DNA of 64,000 nt from Gonatopus flavifemur (GCA_018340375.1 JAFFJZ010000007.1:26076001-26140000); one strand, 5' to 3'. Positions 21,792 through 33,378 are shown, counted from the first letter of the stretch. The notes: a model not told the origin generated them from the sequence alone. Numbers and translations: made by a program.

Positions 21792-24735
21792 GGGTACACC
21801 GAGGCGAATCGGATCACTTTTTTTTCGATGGATAAAAATGATTAAAACCAAATTTTTTTCAGTAAATGTCTTTATGAATTCTCATTTTATACACCTTTGA
21901 CTTGAAGTCTATGCAAAAATATTAAATTCAAATGTACATCTCTTTGTTTTACAACCAAATAAACAAAAAATGGGAAATATCCGATTCGCCCCAAAATCCG
22001 GGGCGAAACGGATCATCAATAAAAATGAAACATACGTTAATGAAAAACGAATTAATAATTCTAAATGACCTCTAAATAACTTAAATGGATGAAACAATTT
22101 CATACAAATGTGGCAAATAAACGGTCCTTTGTGACCTTTTTTGCCGGCACATTTTTCGTGGGACTATTCTTCGCATCCACCGCATTGAATCCAGTCTTCT
22201 TTCGGTGGATGTATGAATTGTTCGGAGCAATATATACAGTACCAGTTAGTGGTTGTAACATTCTTGCTCTTGATTCTTACACCTGGTGTTGCCTTAACTT
22301 TTTTGGTTGGCTTCATAGGAGCATTTTTGCGCCTTTTGTTTTTAACTTTGTTCTCCTTTTCTTGTTTTTTTTTTCTAATTTTTCTAAAACATAAGATCTA
22401 TTTTCAGTGGATGTCAAATGTAGGAACGGTTGTCTTGCAGCTCTAGTCTTTCTCGCAGATGTTTGTCTTTCAGGCGATGCTATAATATTTTTCATAGTTA
22501 TGTCAATTTCATTATGTGTTGTTGGAGGAAGTATGACAACACTAGTCGAAGGTTGTGGATCTGTGCCAAAATTCGGTTGAGTTTCACCGCTGGAAGGTCT
22601 TTCAGGTGAAATATTATCCGATGTCAGACTTGATACAAACTTATGAGGTGGTATAGCGTGATAATTTAAAGGATATATTCCAGTCTTCTCAAATCCTTTC
22701 GTGGCATTCCCAACAGAAGCACTCACATTCCAAGCATATTTGAGCCATCCTCCGAAAATGACTTTTGTTATTCCTTTACCTGGGTTGCTGTGTTGCCATG
22801 AAGTCGCTTTTTGATAATAATAAGTTTTGAGTGGTTTGAAAAAAGAGACATCCAGTGGCTGCAGAGCGTGCGATGTGTGTGGTGGAAGGAGCACAAGTTC
22901 AATATCGGAAGCTTCGCAAAAATCCATGACCGCCAAGTTAGTATGAGATAAGTGTCCATCTAAGATCAAAATCACTTTTCCTTTCGTGCGGTATCGATTG
23001 AAATGATTTAGCCACATCTTGAAGGCTTCCTCATTCACCCATCCACTTTCTGTCATGAGAATATCTGTTCCAGAGGGCATACCTACCATGAAATCATCTC
23101 TTTTACGGACCCCTTTGAAGAGAACGAAAGGAGGTATAAAATGACCGGCAGCGTTCATACATGCTAAGACTGTAACGTTTTCGCCACGTTCAACGCTAGT
23201 CATACCAACAACATATCTGTTTCCTTTTGGCGCAACAATTTTGGGAGGGCAGTTATTCAATGGTAAGCCCGTTTCGTCTTGGTTATATATACATTCTGGC
23301 CTACCTCGCAATTTATTGTCATCAATAACTTTTTCTAACACTTTGTGAAATTCTTCAACCTTCTCTTTCTGCATGCCATTGATCCTTGCTCTAGATAAAC
23401 CTTCTGGTTGTCTGATGGAAACATTCTCATTTCGGAGCATAAATCTATGAAACCAGTCCTACCCTGCCATTTTCGCTTCTAAATTGAAGTTGTGCTTCAA
23501 ATTATGACGAACAGCGAAATCAAAAGCATACTTTCGGACATTTTTTGCTGTGATACCAAATCCTCTATCAGCGAGATGAATCAAGCGATCTGCAAAAGCC
23601 TTTGCAGCCGTCTAACCTATTACAGGCTGTCCACCGCGAGGTTTGATAACGTTGCAGGCAAATCGTCTCTGTAAGATTGTATAAGGAACTTCGTAATGAT
23701 CAACAGCTTGACGCAGAGTCATTTCACCGGATGTAACCTTCTGTATGGCTTCATTCATTTTATCCTGCGACCATGACTTATTTATGGCCGATGTACGGAT
23801 ATAAGTGCGAACCATCTAGAAAATCAGAAAGACCGAATAAACTCAGCCGCTGAATAGCTCAGGTTGTCAAATCATGGGGAGGGGGAATTTTCCTTCACTT
23901 TCACAATTATTTTTTTGAGTGCTGTTTTTTTTCGAAATCAACTCAGAAAGTTTGAAACTAATTGGCTGACATAATCGATATCAGATTTGAAATCATTCAC
24001 ATAAAAAAATCCTTAAAGTTGATTTAATGGGTATGATGTAAGAGAAAAGACTCAATTTCGTCCGGATTCAAGGCACAATCAGAAGATCACATTTCCATTC
24101 GAAAATAAGCATAATCCAAGACTTTTTTTTACAATAGTTAAATCATATATGATGACAGAATTCAACCCTTTCATTGCCAATCACGAGAATTTTTAGGTCA
24201 TTTCAAATGAGAGTGTTCATCATTGGCACTTAAGAGGTTAAGGTACCTTTAGAATCAACATACATCCAAGTTGAGACCTCAATTTTACAGCGTATCACTC
24301 AAAAAATTCATGATCCGAATCACCCCAGAAAACGTGATCCGAATCACTCCATATACTACTTGGAAGAAAACATCAATTTTCTCATGAAGTACGTGATAAT
24401 ATTGTCTAAACAATTTAATAATCTAACTCTTCATTTCACAAACTATACATATCAATCAAACTTGCATGATTTTCAACATACCTTGTCATTAAAAATCTGG
24501 AGAATCGCGATAGTTGTGTTACATCAACGATAAAATTTTCGGCTGTGCACACGACGCTTTGACTTACATCATTGCCCGGAACTAAATGATGTGCGTTATG
24601 GTCATGCTATCTTTTGTTGTCGGTAGGTAATGAGTGGATGTAAACAACTGATACGCTAGGAGAGTAAAATTCAGAATAGAAATGATCTAAAACAGCCAAT
24701 AACCTTAGTATGATCCGATTCGCCTCGGTGTACCT
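21792..24735 (-). mobile_element. pogo/Tigger-like DNA transposon, TA duplication
   Basis: The terminal inverted repeat GGTACACCGAGGCGAATCGG (left, 21793) is matched exactly by its complement near 24714-24734. TA flanks both ends (21790-21791, 24736-24737). The element encodes one transposase on the minus strand (22313-23815) and sits in the centre of the CACTCTG MITE. Confidence 0.9.
22313..23815 (-). pseudogene. pogo/Tigger-like transposase, full length with two nonsense codons
   Basis: A single frame of 500 codons runs from ATG 23815 to the stop at 22313, broken only by TAG at 23614-23612 and TAG at 23461-23459. The N-terminus (MVRTYIRT..WSQDKMNEAIQKVTSGEMTLRQAVDHYEVPYTILQRR) is a Psq-type helix-turn-helix, followed by a CENP-B-like second DNA-binding region. 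The DDE domain shows D180 (NQDETGL), D286 (LILDGHLSH) and D322 (PHTSHALQPLD), spaced DD35D as expected for pogo relatives. The tail is Ser/Pro-rich then basic (KKNKKRRTKLK). A pyrimidine-rich tract ending in TTTTCTAG lies just before the ATG, so a 5' UTR intron is possible. The paired TAGs look like single substitutions. Confidence 0.93.
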
Positions 24736-25639
24736 TAGTTATAAAACGGATGAAATGTTTTATTATAAAACACTTAATCTTAGTCATCAATATATTCACA
24801 CACTTTTAAGCGTTTAAAACGTGACTACACGATTTCAACACTCTGAGTGCATTGAAATAAAACACTTGAATTTGCAGTGGAGGCTTTCACAGTGAAGCTT
24901 ACTGTTGAAGAATGGTTGTGAAAAATAGTTGTGTTGACTAAAAATCAAGTAATTTCAATCCTAATCTTTGGTTACATCGTATAATAAAAATTAGTGAGTA
25001 ATACTAAAAAAAAATAGTTGAGACGTTATTCAACTAATTTTTTAAGATAACAGCAACTAATACTTTCTCTCAGTTTATGTTCACAAATTTTTCATACTGC
25101 ACTTAGAGAAAAATTAGCTTAATCTTGAGAACATATTTTCTTGGTCTGAGAATATGAATCTTTTTCTTATTTAAATAAGATACGTACTTGGGGTAAGAAA
25201 ATTTTCTCCACATCACGTTGTATAGCTTCAAACTGAGTGAATGTTTTCTTCGTTTGAAGAAAGTTTTCTTGATTCAAGAAAATATCGGATTGGACTCGGT
25301 CAATCCAACACTGTTAAAAATTTCCGCATGAATTTTAATGTAAATCTACGGGAAGTTTTTTTCAAGTACGTAACTGAAAATTCATGTGCAGGTTCCACAT
25401 ATTTCAAGTCCACATACATTAAATTTAATGTACATGGATTTGAAATTTAATGTCTGAATACATGAAATTTGTATATGAATTTTCATTCGCGTTCCAGAAA
25501 GAAACTCCCAGTAAATTTTCTTTGAAACTCATTAGGGACCTAAAAATTAAGGACCTTCAAGCGACAGACGAAACATATGATATTTTTCGCATCCTTCTTT
25601 TATAAAATATGTAAGAATTACAAATTTCAAATATGTGAT

Positions 25640-25840
25640 AATGAAAACACATGCATGGGATTGCGCACTGTGAATGCAAATTCTCATTCCATATTGGTTC
25701 TGAAATATAGGAAGCCAAATTTTCTGAATTATACCCTTCAATCGTAAGAATTTTCCATCGATCCCATAATGTTTCAGAACCACTATGAAATTAAAATCCT
25801 CAATCCCAAGCATGTATTTCATCATCGTATTCATAAAATT
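25640..25840. repeat. Nested palindrome related to the TTAA MITE
   Basis: ACATGCATGGGATTGCGCAC at 25650 pairs imperfectly with AATCCCAAGCATGTAT near 25815, and GGTTCTGAAATAT pairs with GTTTCAGAACC. The GGGATTGCGCACTGT core is shared with 12048-12379. Confidence 0.6.
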
Positions 25841-25895
25841 TTTATTTCTCACGTAGTTCACGAAAATATTTCGCGCAAAATTTCGTACCCTTCCC

Positions 25896-25986
25896 CAACA
25901 GAACCTAAAATTTGCGTACGTCCAGGAATGTTTCTCAGACGTCCTTCGGAGGTTTCCTGGACGTACATGAATTTTAGGTTCTGTTG
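25896..25986. mobile_element. 91-bp perfect-ended foldback
   Basis: CAACAGAACCTAAAATTT at 25896 pairs with AATTTTAGGTTCTGTTG ending at 25986, and CGTACGTCCAGGAA pairs with TTTCCTGGACGTAC. The tight hairpin has a loop near 25940. It is inserted inside 25309-26332. Confidence 0.75.
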
Positions 25987-26488
25987 AGATTCAGTGTCGT
26001 TCAAGCACTCTCAACGACGAGACTCGTAGAGTGTAACCTAATGTGATTGAGAATAATAATTCCAAAATTTTTAATCACAAAAAGATTATAATTATTCAAT
26101 TCCTTCACTCAATTTCAAACATTATTGATGGTTATGTTATTTTCTCAAACCTCAATCGATTCAGTCTAAGTTAATTTTTAATGTACTGATACTTGAAATT
26201 GTAATTCAATTCCACATGATTTGAAAATTAATGTAATAATACTTGAATATCATTTCAGGTACCTTCAGGTTGAAATTTCATGTACACTGGTACATTAAGA
26301 GTGCATTAAAATTCAAGAAATTTTTAACAGTGAATAATTTCTTGGTTTAAGATTTTTTTTCTCTCAGTGTGTCGAATTGAACAATATGAGAAACCTACAT
26401 TGTTCAATGCACTGTTAAACTTTGAAAAATATTACGAAATGAGATATTTTGTAGAAAATAGAATTATTATTGACGGAATCTTGAACTA

Positions 26489-26711
26489 CACTGTCAGAAA
26501 TATTATGAAGTTTTTTTCAATACCGTACATGAACTCAGGTTAATACACATTTTACATTAAATTTAATGTACCAAAACATTGAAAAAATATAGATTTCGCT
26601 ATAGTTTACATTAAATTTAATGTAAAATGTGTATGAAACTCAATTCATGCGCGTATTTGAAAAAAACTTCCAGCAAATACATTAAAATTAATGCAGAAAT
26701 TTCTAACAGTG
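26489..26711. mobile_element. TA-CACTGTCAGAAAT MITE, 223 bp
   Basis: CACTGTCAGAAAT at 26489 and ATTTCTAACAGTG ending at 26711; TA on both sides. Two copies of TTACATTAAATTTAATGTA lie inside. Confidence 0.82.
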
Positions 26712-27053
26712 TACGTCAGGGAGCTGATAATGTTCCATACGTTTTTTGTCAGATATCACCGTGGTTTCATGAGCATCGATTGATCCATGATTCAGCAAAA
26801 AATCCCGAAAGCATTAAAATTCAAAGCCAGCCTTTCGACATTGATAAATGTATTCTATGTGATTCTACACGGAGAAAAAAATATGATAACCATTTTTATA
26901 CAAATATAATAATCAGAGGATATGATTCATTATGACGATAAATGACAATCGGTATATGACAATTCATCATAACTCTCGTAACAGTTCCTATATTTCGGCT
27001 GAACACTAATAGATGTATAGTATTTGACGTCATAATGAATTATGTCCTACAAT

Positions 27054-28220
27054 CGAGGGTGGATTGATAAGTTTCCGGCCTGACCAAGAAAAACAACGTT
27101 TTTAAGAATTTTTTTTTTTTATTTCTCAACATAATCTCCTCCAAGGCTGATACATTTCTCATAGCGGTGTTCTAGTCTAGTAATGCCATCTCTATAGACT
27201 GATTCGTCAAGCTCCTCAAAATACCCATTTACAGCTTCGATTACTTCTTCATTGTCCGCAAATCTCTTACCGCCAAGCCATTTTTTGAGGTTGGGAAACA
27301 GATAATAGTCACTCGGGGCTAGGTCTGGAGAGTAGGGAGGGTGCGGCATTAATTCAAACTTCAGATCGTTGATTTTAGCCATCGCAACGATTGACGTGTG
27401 CGCTGGTGCGTTATCGTATATAATACCTCTTGCATCCCAAAAAACAGTAGCCATAACCTTGTTCGCCGAAAAAATTGTTTTTGCCTTCTTTGGAGTTGGT
27501 TCCCCTGGTCCAATCCACTGTTTAGACTGTTCTTAGGTTTCAGGAGTGTAGTGGTGGACCCAAGTTTCGTCAACGGTTACGAATCGACGCAAAAATTCGC
27601 TTGGATTACGCTTATACAACGCCAAATTGGCGGTAGAAATGTTCTTTCGAATCAATTTTTGGTCGATTGTTAACAAACGCGGCACCCATCTTGCACAGAG
27701 CTTTTCCATATACAAATGTTGGTGCAAAATATTTTGTACACGTTCATATGACATCTTACAGGTCTCAGCTATCTCACGAACTTTTAATCTGCGATCTTTC
27801 AGCACTATTTGATGGATTTTTTCGATCATATCTGGAGTTGTGACCTCAATGGGGCGTCCTGAGTGAGGCTCATCAGAGGTGCTCACACGACCCTTTTTAA
27901 ACTCGGAAACCCACTGCTTAACGGTTGAATATGATGGGGAGGATGTCCCCAGTGTTGAGTCCATCTCTTCTTTAATTTCCTTCGGCGTTAACCCCTTCAA
28001 ATAAAAGTATTCGATGACAGCACGATTTTCCAGCTTTTCCATTTTTACGAAAAACACAGAGGCGTCTTGGTCAGCGTGCTCTCAAAACTAAACTAACATG
28101 GCGATCGGACTGAAACTATAGCTACAAGCTATCTAAGGATGGTACTATAGAACGCCACCTCAAGGTAGGCCTAGTGGCGCCATCTCTTGGTCAGGCCGGA
28201 AACTTATCAATCCACCCTCG
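27054..28220 (-). mobile_element. mariner element 1
   Basis: The terminal inverted repeat CGAGGGTGGATTGATAAGTT is identical at both ends (27054 and 28220 complement), continuing through CCGGCCTGACC. TA follows the right end, while the left flank reads AT. The length, about 1.17 kb, is shorter than a full mariner because of an internal deletion. Confidence 0.9.
27119..28042 (-). pseudogene. mariner transposase 1, one stop and a DDE-domain deletion
   Basis: Start ATG at 28042 (MEKLENRAVIEYFYLKG). The first helix-turn-helix is in TPKEIKEEMDS..STVKQWVSEFKKG, the second in LKVREIAETCKMSYERVQN, and the linker motif reads WVPRLLT. The first catalytic Asp lies in TVDETW, the second in DNAPAHTS, the third in SPDLAPSDYYLF. 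A TAA at 27535-27533 interrupts TPET/EQSKQW. The frame then continues to the stop at 27119, but WDARGIIY is joined directly to DNAPAHTS. The roughly 40 residues that normally separate them are missing in frame. The protein is inactive, but its ends are intact enough for trans-mobilisation. Confidence 0.93.
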
Positions 28221-28456
28221 TACTATACTTCGTCTGATAACCATCATTATATGCTTTTCTCCACGTATAGGATTCATTACATCATCATATCTTCACGGAG
28301 ATAAATGGTCTAGTTGAATATTTGACAGCCAGGAAATTTAGTAATTGTGAATGAAAATTTAGCTGCGCCAACTAAATTTATTTGTGACAACTAAATTTTT
28401 TACTCTCATTGAATAAACCTTCTCTATCATATTCCAGACAACTAGACGTTTTCTTA

Positions 28457-28856
28457 TCCCAGCTAGAATCTACCGTGAATTAAAATCGAGGTGCGGCAAC
28501 TAACGTTCAGTTAGTATGCAGAGATTCCACTGCAAAGATTGTCGTGCGGTGTATGTATATGCACTGATTCGCAGTGATTCACTTTCCACTGCAATAAAAA
28601 GAATTTCACTGTTGTCAATTTGGAGAGCATTTTCCATATATACCCTTCACATTTTATCAGAATATTCTGGGTGCATTTTGTTCGCATGTTACCAGATTAT
28701 TCCCGGAATATTCTGTACTATATTGCAACGTAACAAGAAGCTTTGTGATCATTTTTGTGGCTGAAAACCGTTTGTCTCCAAATTGAAAATTAATTGGACC
28801 AAAATGCTTCTCTGAACTCAGCACACAATTTTGGTTCCATGGTTGTCTGCCTGGGT
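28457..28856. mobile_element. Possible CCCAGCTAGAATC element
   Basis: CCCAGCTAGAATC near 28458 and GTCTGCCTGGG near 28840-28850 resemble inverted ends of the CCC group. The interior has CACTGCAxxx.. and GATTCxCAGTG words. Pairing is weak, so this is tentative. Confidence 0.35.
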
Positions 28857-29352
28857 GTATCCTCCCTCTCCCCTCAACGACTTCCGACCGCGAATATCTC
28901 CGGTTCTAATCATTCAATGGTTAGGAAATTCTCATGATATTATAATTGGGGACCGAGGTAGTTCGAAGTCTAGGACCGTGGTTTAGTATACGTTCCGATG
29001 TGATTCATTTAGATGAACCCAATGGGCGAAAGCAAAAATGAAAATTATTGTGAACGACCAGATCTTCTACGATGATTATCCGATTACCATGAAACTTAAT
29101 TATATGTCATCCGTCCCATACGATTTTCATTGGAATCGATTGAGAGATCGAGTGCAGATTGAGAACAACTTTTTGATCAATTTTCTGTTAACAAAAAATC
29201 TCTCAAGCGAACATCGAGTGATCAAGACCAACATTTTCCACCAAAATGTAACGGAAGGGGGACCGCAATTTTTGGTCACTTTTTAGTCCACCATGATTCG
29301 TATAGTGAATCCAAATTTTTCTAGAACTAAGAATATACGGAGAAAATGTTGT
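28857..29352. other. No recognised gene; 82-codon open frame of unknown meaning
   Basis: 29038-29286 is open on the plus strand (MKIIVNDQIFYDDYPITMK..), without known motifs, splice evidence or neighbours that suggest a gene. Length is near what chance gives here. Confidence 0.3.
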
Positions 29353-29353
29353 A

Positions 29354-30088
29354 CACTGAGAGAAATTCTTATAGTGACTGTAACTAAAACGTCTCAACTA
29401 AATATTTTCAATGACAGCTACTAAAAATTTGAATGATTCAACTAAGAAATTATAGTCAATATAATCAAGCTTGTTTTCGTATTCAATTGTCTTTGGACAC
29501 TTTCCTTCCTTTCAAACGTATAGGACGCGTGAGTCAAAGTTGTCAAAATTGCTACTTTGAATTGTGCAATTTAGATTATCGGGAGTCTAAAGGCTGAATT
29601 GATTTTGAATGCGTATTTTTCTCTACGATGGGAGTGGTATCTTCACAAGGCATTCACTCTCATATGTACAAACGTAGTAACAAGTATTGATATATATAGG
29701 TTATAAATTGGAATCAAACGATATAGTTTCCCTGGTCGACATTGCGATAAAAGTAGATAAAATGTTCAAGAACAAGACGAAAATGAACCCTAGGGGCATT
29801 TTTTTAACCTTTGTCATATGATTTTCGTAGATTATTACCTAAGTTATTATTTTGTACACATTTACAAGTCATTTCAACCAGAATTTATAAATTATCCTAT
29901 TATAATGTAGCTTACTATTAAAAAGTAGTTGTGAAAAATAGTCGTGTTTACTAAAAATCAAGTAATTTCGATCCCAACCTTCGGTTACATCGTACCATAA
30001 AAATGAGTAAGTGATACTGAAAAAAAATAGTTGAGACGTTATTTTATTAATTTTTTCAGATAATGGCAACTAATACTTCCTTTCAGTG
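29354..30088. mobile_element. CACTGAGAG element, copy B, uninterrupted
   Basis: CACTGAGAGAAATTCTTATAG at 29354 and TTCCTTTCAGTG ending at 30088. TTGTA on both sides (29349-29353, 30089-30093). The outer words GTTGAGACGTT are mirrored at both ends. It is the empty-site version of 20511-25075 and shows that the two insertions in that copy came later. Confidence 0.85.
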
Positions 30089-30106
30089 TTGTAAAAATTG
30101 ATATAT

Positions 30107-30418
30107 CACTGATAAAGAACTTATAAAGTTTTCTTTCATGAACAATTTATTAAACAGAGTTCATAATGAAATATTGAATTCAATAATATATAATAATGCT
30201 AAGAAGTAATGCTAAGAATTTTATTCTCAGTGTTGAGAATTTCCTTCTCAATTTTAATAACATATTTGTGAAATGTAATAAATAATTATTACATTTCAGT
30301 AAGAAATTGTGAAATTTCATCACTCATATTAAATTTGAGAATCAATATTAAATTCAATATGAAAATATGATATTTCATAAAGAATTTCGTATTAAATTTA
30401 AGAACTTTTCTAACAGTC
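30107..30418. mobile_element. CACTGATAAAGAACTT MITE, short sister of 42749-44566
   Basis: The right half (AATTTAAGAACTTTTCTAACAG) closely follows 44450-44566. The left end CACTGATAAAGAACTT pairs with AAGTTCTTTTCTAACAGTC only loosely. No nested insertion. Confidence 0.6.
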
Positions 30419-30616
30419 TATTTATATTGTAGCTGTGGGATATAGTTTATTGTGGCGGAAGGAACCGTGAGTATGCGACAGATTATCACAACTCTTTTCG
30501 AAGTCAATATGCGGAGTAATAAGAAAATACAAAGTTATAGTTCCTATCGTCATAATCGGGTATATCCCACGGGTACAATACTGTGTCTAATAATCTTGAA
30601 TATAAACTTTTTTCTG

Positions 30617-30763
30617 TGTAGAATTCTTAAATTGAGAAAATGTTTTTTTGATTCAAGACAATTTTTCTTGAGTCCACGACATATCAACTGTAATAAAACA
30701 TACGTAGTCTTAAAAATATTCTAGAATCTATTTTCTTGGTATTAGTAATTATTTCTCTCAGTG
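30617..30763. mobile_element. Possible TTTTCTTGATTCAAGAAAA MITE
   Basis: The right end TTATTTCTCTCAGTG with TA at 30764-30765 is clear. The left end near CTGTGTAGAATTC is uncertain. Words of the TTTTCTTG/CAAGAAAA type are shared with 25100-26369. Confidence 0.4.
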
Positions 30764-30765
30764 TA

Positions 30766-31434
30766 AATGACATACAACTTTGAGCAAGGTCAATTTATGA
30801 AGCAATGATTGTTTCATGTAAATTTCACGTGAATAAAAGAAGAAGAATGGAAAGAATGAGCATTACATTTTGGGAAGAATCTTTTGACTCTCTTGAATCC
30901 TGCAATTATGTGAATAACTCTGATTGTGCTTATCCGATCAGAGTGAAATGGTTTACACTTGTACGTCAAGGCGATCTTGTTCGCATATCAGTTTCAGCTA
31001 GATTCTTCCCGAGGAACTGAGATGGGGAAGAAAATAGTAGTTCTCGTGAACACGTATATCTTGTCTTCTAATCAACCCATTATGATGAATCTCATACCAT
31101 GATTCGATGATAGCACTGGAATGGCTTCATGAGTTTTATCGGAATCGACAGAGAGGTGATATTTCGGTGAATAAAAACTTTTCTTCGAAATTGGCATTAT
31201 TCTTCAATTCAATTAAGTTAATCGAAGAAGCTATGTGCTGATCTATTGGCGGGCTATTTTCTTGATCAATAATCTAAGGCACCCACGAAATGAATATTGA
31301 TGGCTCCATCGATTCGAATAGCTGTTCAATTCTGTGAATGTGGTAACAAGTTTATTTGAACCGACATGTCAAAGGAGTTTGAATCGTTTATGAGAACGAG
31401 AATTGCATCAAGGATGAACTAATCTGCTGTTTTA
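30766..31434. other. No gene seen
   Basis: A 71-codon open frame (30805-31020) has no recognisable motif. The remainder is unique AT-rich sequence. Confidence 0.35.
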
Positions 31435-31436
31435 TA

Positions 31437-31692
31437 CACGCAGAGAAAAGTTACCCAAAAAATTACTACACTTTATAGTAAAGTAGGGGAAAAATCACAT
31501 TTTGGGGTTACGTATTATATTTTGTCATTAAAATTACTATAATTTCTAGTGAAGAGTGATAGAGTTCTGTTATTTATTGATAGACAGTATAGTAATTCCA
31601 ATGAAAAAATATAATACACAACCCCAAAATGTGATTTTGTCCCTACTTAGCTGTGAAGTATAGTAATTTTTAAGGTAACTTTTTTCTACGTG
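31437..31692. mobile_element. TA-CACGCAGAGAAAAGTTAC MITE, copy 1
   Basis: CACGCAGAGAAAAGTTACC at 31437 is mirrored by GGTAACTTTTTTCTACGTG ending at 31692, TA on both sides. Arms pair almost throughout (AAATCACATTTTGGGGTT and complement). The second copy is 33950-34204. Confidence 0.88.
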
Positions 31693-31747
31693 TAAGCACT
31701 TTAATCGCAAAATTTATGTTTCTACACGCAAAGACCGAGTTCGTTAA

Positions 31748-31965
31748 TATTTAGAAAAATAACTTTCAATTTAGGGAATAAGAGGATCATTGAAAAATAT
31801 TCGTAGTAAATTTACCATAAGTTGATAGTTTCACTGTCAGACATAACAATAAGACGATCGACCTTTAATATTTTCACGAAGAATTTTCAGTAAATTTACT
31901 ACAAATATTTTTCAGCGATCCTATTTTTCCCTAAATTGACAGTCATTTTTCTGAATGTTAAAAAT
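31748..31965. mobile_element. Foldback with TAGGGAATAAGAGGATC arms
   Basis: TTCAATTTAGGGAATAAGAGG pairs with CCTATTTTTCCCTAAATTGA. CAxTGAAAAATATTCGTAGTA pairs with TACTACAAATATTTTTCAG. Arms of about 90 bp around a centre near 31850. No clear target duplication. Confidence 0.7.
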
Positions 31966-32402
31966 GAACTGTTGATTATTAATCAACTCGGTATTTTCGT
32001 TCAGATCAAAGTTTTGTATTTGAACATGATGTTTGAAAATTCTGAATATGTATGTTCTTAGAATTGCCATCACGGGTTTGTTGGTAAGTTTTAATGAATG
32101 ATTCAAACTTCAACATTATTGAATCAATTGTGTTTCTTTGCAGTATGGTGACAGCACGTTATGAATAGAATATGCATTATTCGCTATTATATCATCCCTC
32201 AACTACGCGAATGCTGGAATTTGTTGAAACGTTATTAAAACGTTCCTACTCTGCGCTTAAGGAAATTGTTAGCCCTGGTGAAAAAACCGGATAGAAAGCG
32301 AATAAAGACCGAATAGAAACTGAACTGGGACCCGGACGGAATAGTATCCAGGTGCACAGGGGTTTCACATGTGGAAGATTTTTCGTTGCGGGTATATACA
32401 TC

Positions 32403-32617
32403 CCAGATAGCAATTTAGCCTTGCTGCAATGCTGTCAGGCAAGCCTGTGACAAGGTTGACATAAGCCTCCTAGTTGACACACGATAAGGGTATAAGCTTA
32501 CAAAACCCTTGCAGCAGAGTTGTAGCAACTTTACACTGACAATGTTGTCAATAACAAGTCCAAAACAATCGGATGACAAGTCTGACAAGCTTATGACAAG
32601 CTTACATGTTATCTGGG
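32403..32617. mobile_element. CCCAGATAGCA MITE with AAGCTT words
   Basis: CCCAGATAGCA at 32403 and TGTTATCTGGG ending at 32617, AT on both sides. Interior repeats of GACAAGCTTATGACAAGCTT. Confidence 0.78.
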
Positions 32618-32965
32618 ATGGGTCTACCCATGTATTCGGGTCCTATCTGGGAAAATTTTCGGGGATAGGTTTTGTATACAAGTCAATCCAAGTTCTATCT
32701 GGAGACTGCAGAACGTGAAACGGATATGTATCCGGGTTCATCCGGGATTAATGCGAGAATTTGACACAAAAATTCTTCTACAACTGTCAATTGGTATCCA
32801 ATTCAGGTTGATCCGGGTCCTGTTTAAGACTGGTTTGGAGAATGGTTTCGTATACGAGTCTATCTGGATCTTATCCAGAAATTGCACAGTTCAAACCAGA
32901 TACTGACTCGCGTTCATCCGGAAAGAAGTCATCAAAATTCATTTATAACTAACTCTACATACACT

Positions 32966-33374
32966 TAGTGTTGCCGCGATCCAGAAAACGAGCTATCACG
33001 ATCTTCACATTCCAATGTTCTTCAATTAAAATTATGAGAAGTAAAAACTGGTCAACATGTAGATTAGAACTGAAATTCGATTATGAGTCAGTTTACATCG
33101 AGCTGCAATTCCGTTAATCTTAATTTTTATTCAATTAACACTCCAAGCGGTTCGAGCCAGATCGAAATTCAGATCGTGTTCAGATCGAATACAGATTAAT
33201 TCAAAACTTGATTTCATCGACTCATATTTCAATTTGGATTCCCAAAAGAAGTTGATTGTTCTCAAGATTGTATTTTCACCCAATTGTTGTTACTATGGAA
33301 GAATGTACTTCCAGTTGAACGAAGCTGGAATCTAAAGATCGTGATGGCTCGTTTTGTAGATCGCGGCAACACTA
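32966..33374. mobile_element. hAT-like MITE with perfect 8-bp target duplication
   Basis: TAGTGTTGCCGCGATC at 32966 is mirrored by GATCGCGGCAACACTA ending at 33374. CATACACT flanks both ends exactly (32958-32965, 33375-33382). The arms continue with ACGAGCxATCACGATC pairing and ATTCGATCT words. The target octamer contains the first bases of the CACTGAGAG element at 33379, so that element was present first. Confidence 0.92.
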
Positions 33375-33378
33375 CATA

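Larger units (their letters stand above)
21703..24879. mobile_element. CACTCTGAATC MITE interrupted by the pogo-like element
   Basis: CACTCTGAATCTAAATG at 21703 pairs with CAAATTC/CACTTGAATTTGCAGTG ending at 24879. Further arm matches include CACTCGGAGTGTT / AACACTCTGAGTG and CGTGTAGTCA / TGACTACACG. Without the pogo-like insertion (21792-24735) the MITE would be about 230 bp. Confidence 0.82.
20511..25075. mobile_element. CACTCAGAG outer element, copy A, opened by nested insertions
   Basis: The ends (CACTCAGAGAAATTCCTC at 20511; CTTTCTCTCAG at 25064-25073) and several hundred internal bases (AATCAAGCTTGTTTTCGTATTC at 21221, GTAGTAACAAGTAT at 21431, GTTGTGAAAAATAGT at 24914) match the 735-bp element at 29354-30088. 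Copy A is about 4.6 kb because it contains the 20589-21093 foldback and the 21654-24879 insertion with its pogo-like element. Confidence 0.85.
25309..26332. mobile_element. CACTGTTAAAAATTTC foldback with ACATTAAATTTAATGT words
   Basis: CACTGTTAAAAATTTC at 25309 is mirrored by GAAATTTTTAACAGTG ending at 26332, with AA on both sides. ACATTAAATTTAATGT and variants repeat. Inside lie two more palindromes (25640-25840 and 25896-25986). The short relative 26489-26711 has the same ends and words. Confidence 0.82.
25100..26369. mobile_element. CACTTAGAG element containing a nested CACTGTTAAAA element
   Basis: CACTTAGAGAAAAA at 25100 is mirrored by TTTTTTTTCTCTCAGTG ending at 26369. AAGAAAATTTTCTT-like words occur in the outer parts (25140-25285, 26335-26350). 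The inner 25309-26332 is a complete second element. Confidence 0.72.
26868..28265. mobile_element. TA-CACGGAGAAAA MITE split by a mariner
   Basis: CACGGAGAAAAAAA TATGATAACC at 26868 is mirrored by GATAACC(AT).. ATGCTTTTCTCCACG ending at 28265; TA on both sides. Words like ATAATGAATTATG recur. The mariner at 27054-28220 lies between the arms. Confidence 0.8.

Noticed and set aside
22089..22446. Plus-strand frames rich in Phe/Leu
   Set aside because: They are the antisense of the basic, Lys-rich tail of the pogo-like transposase.
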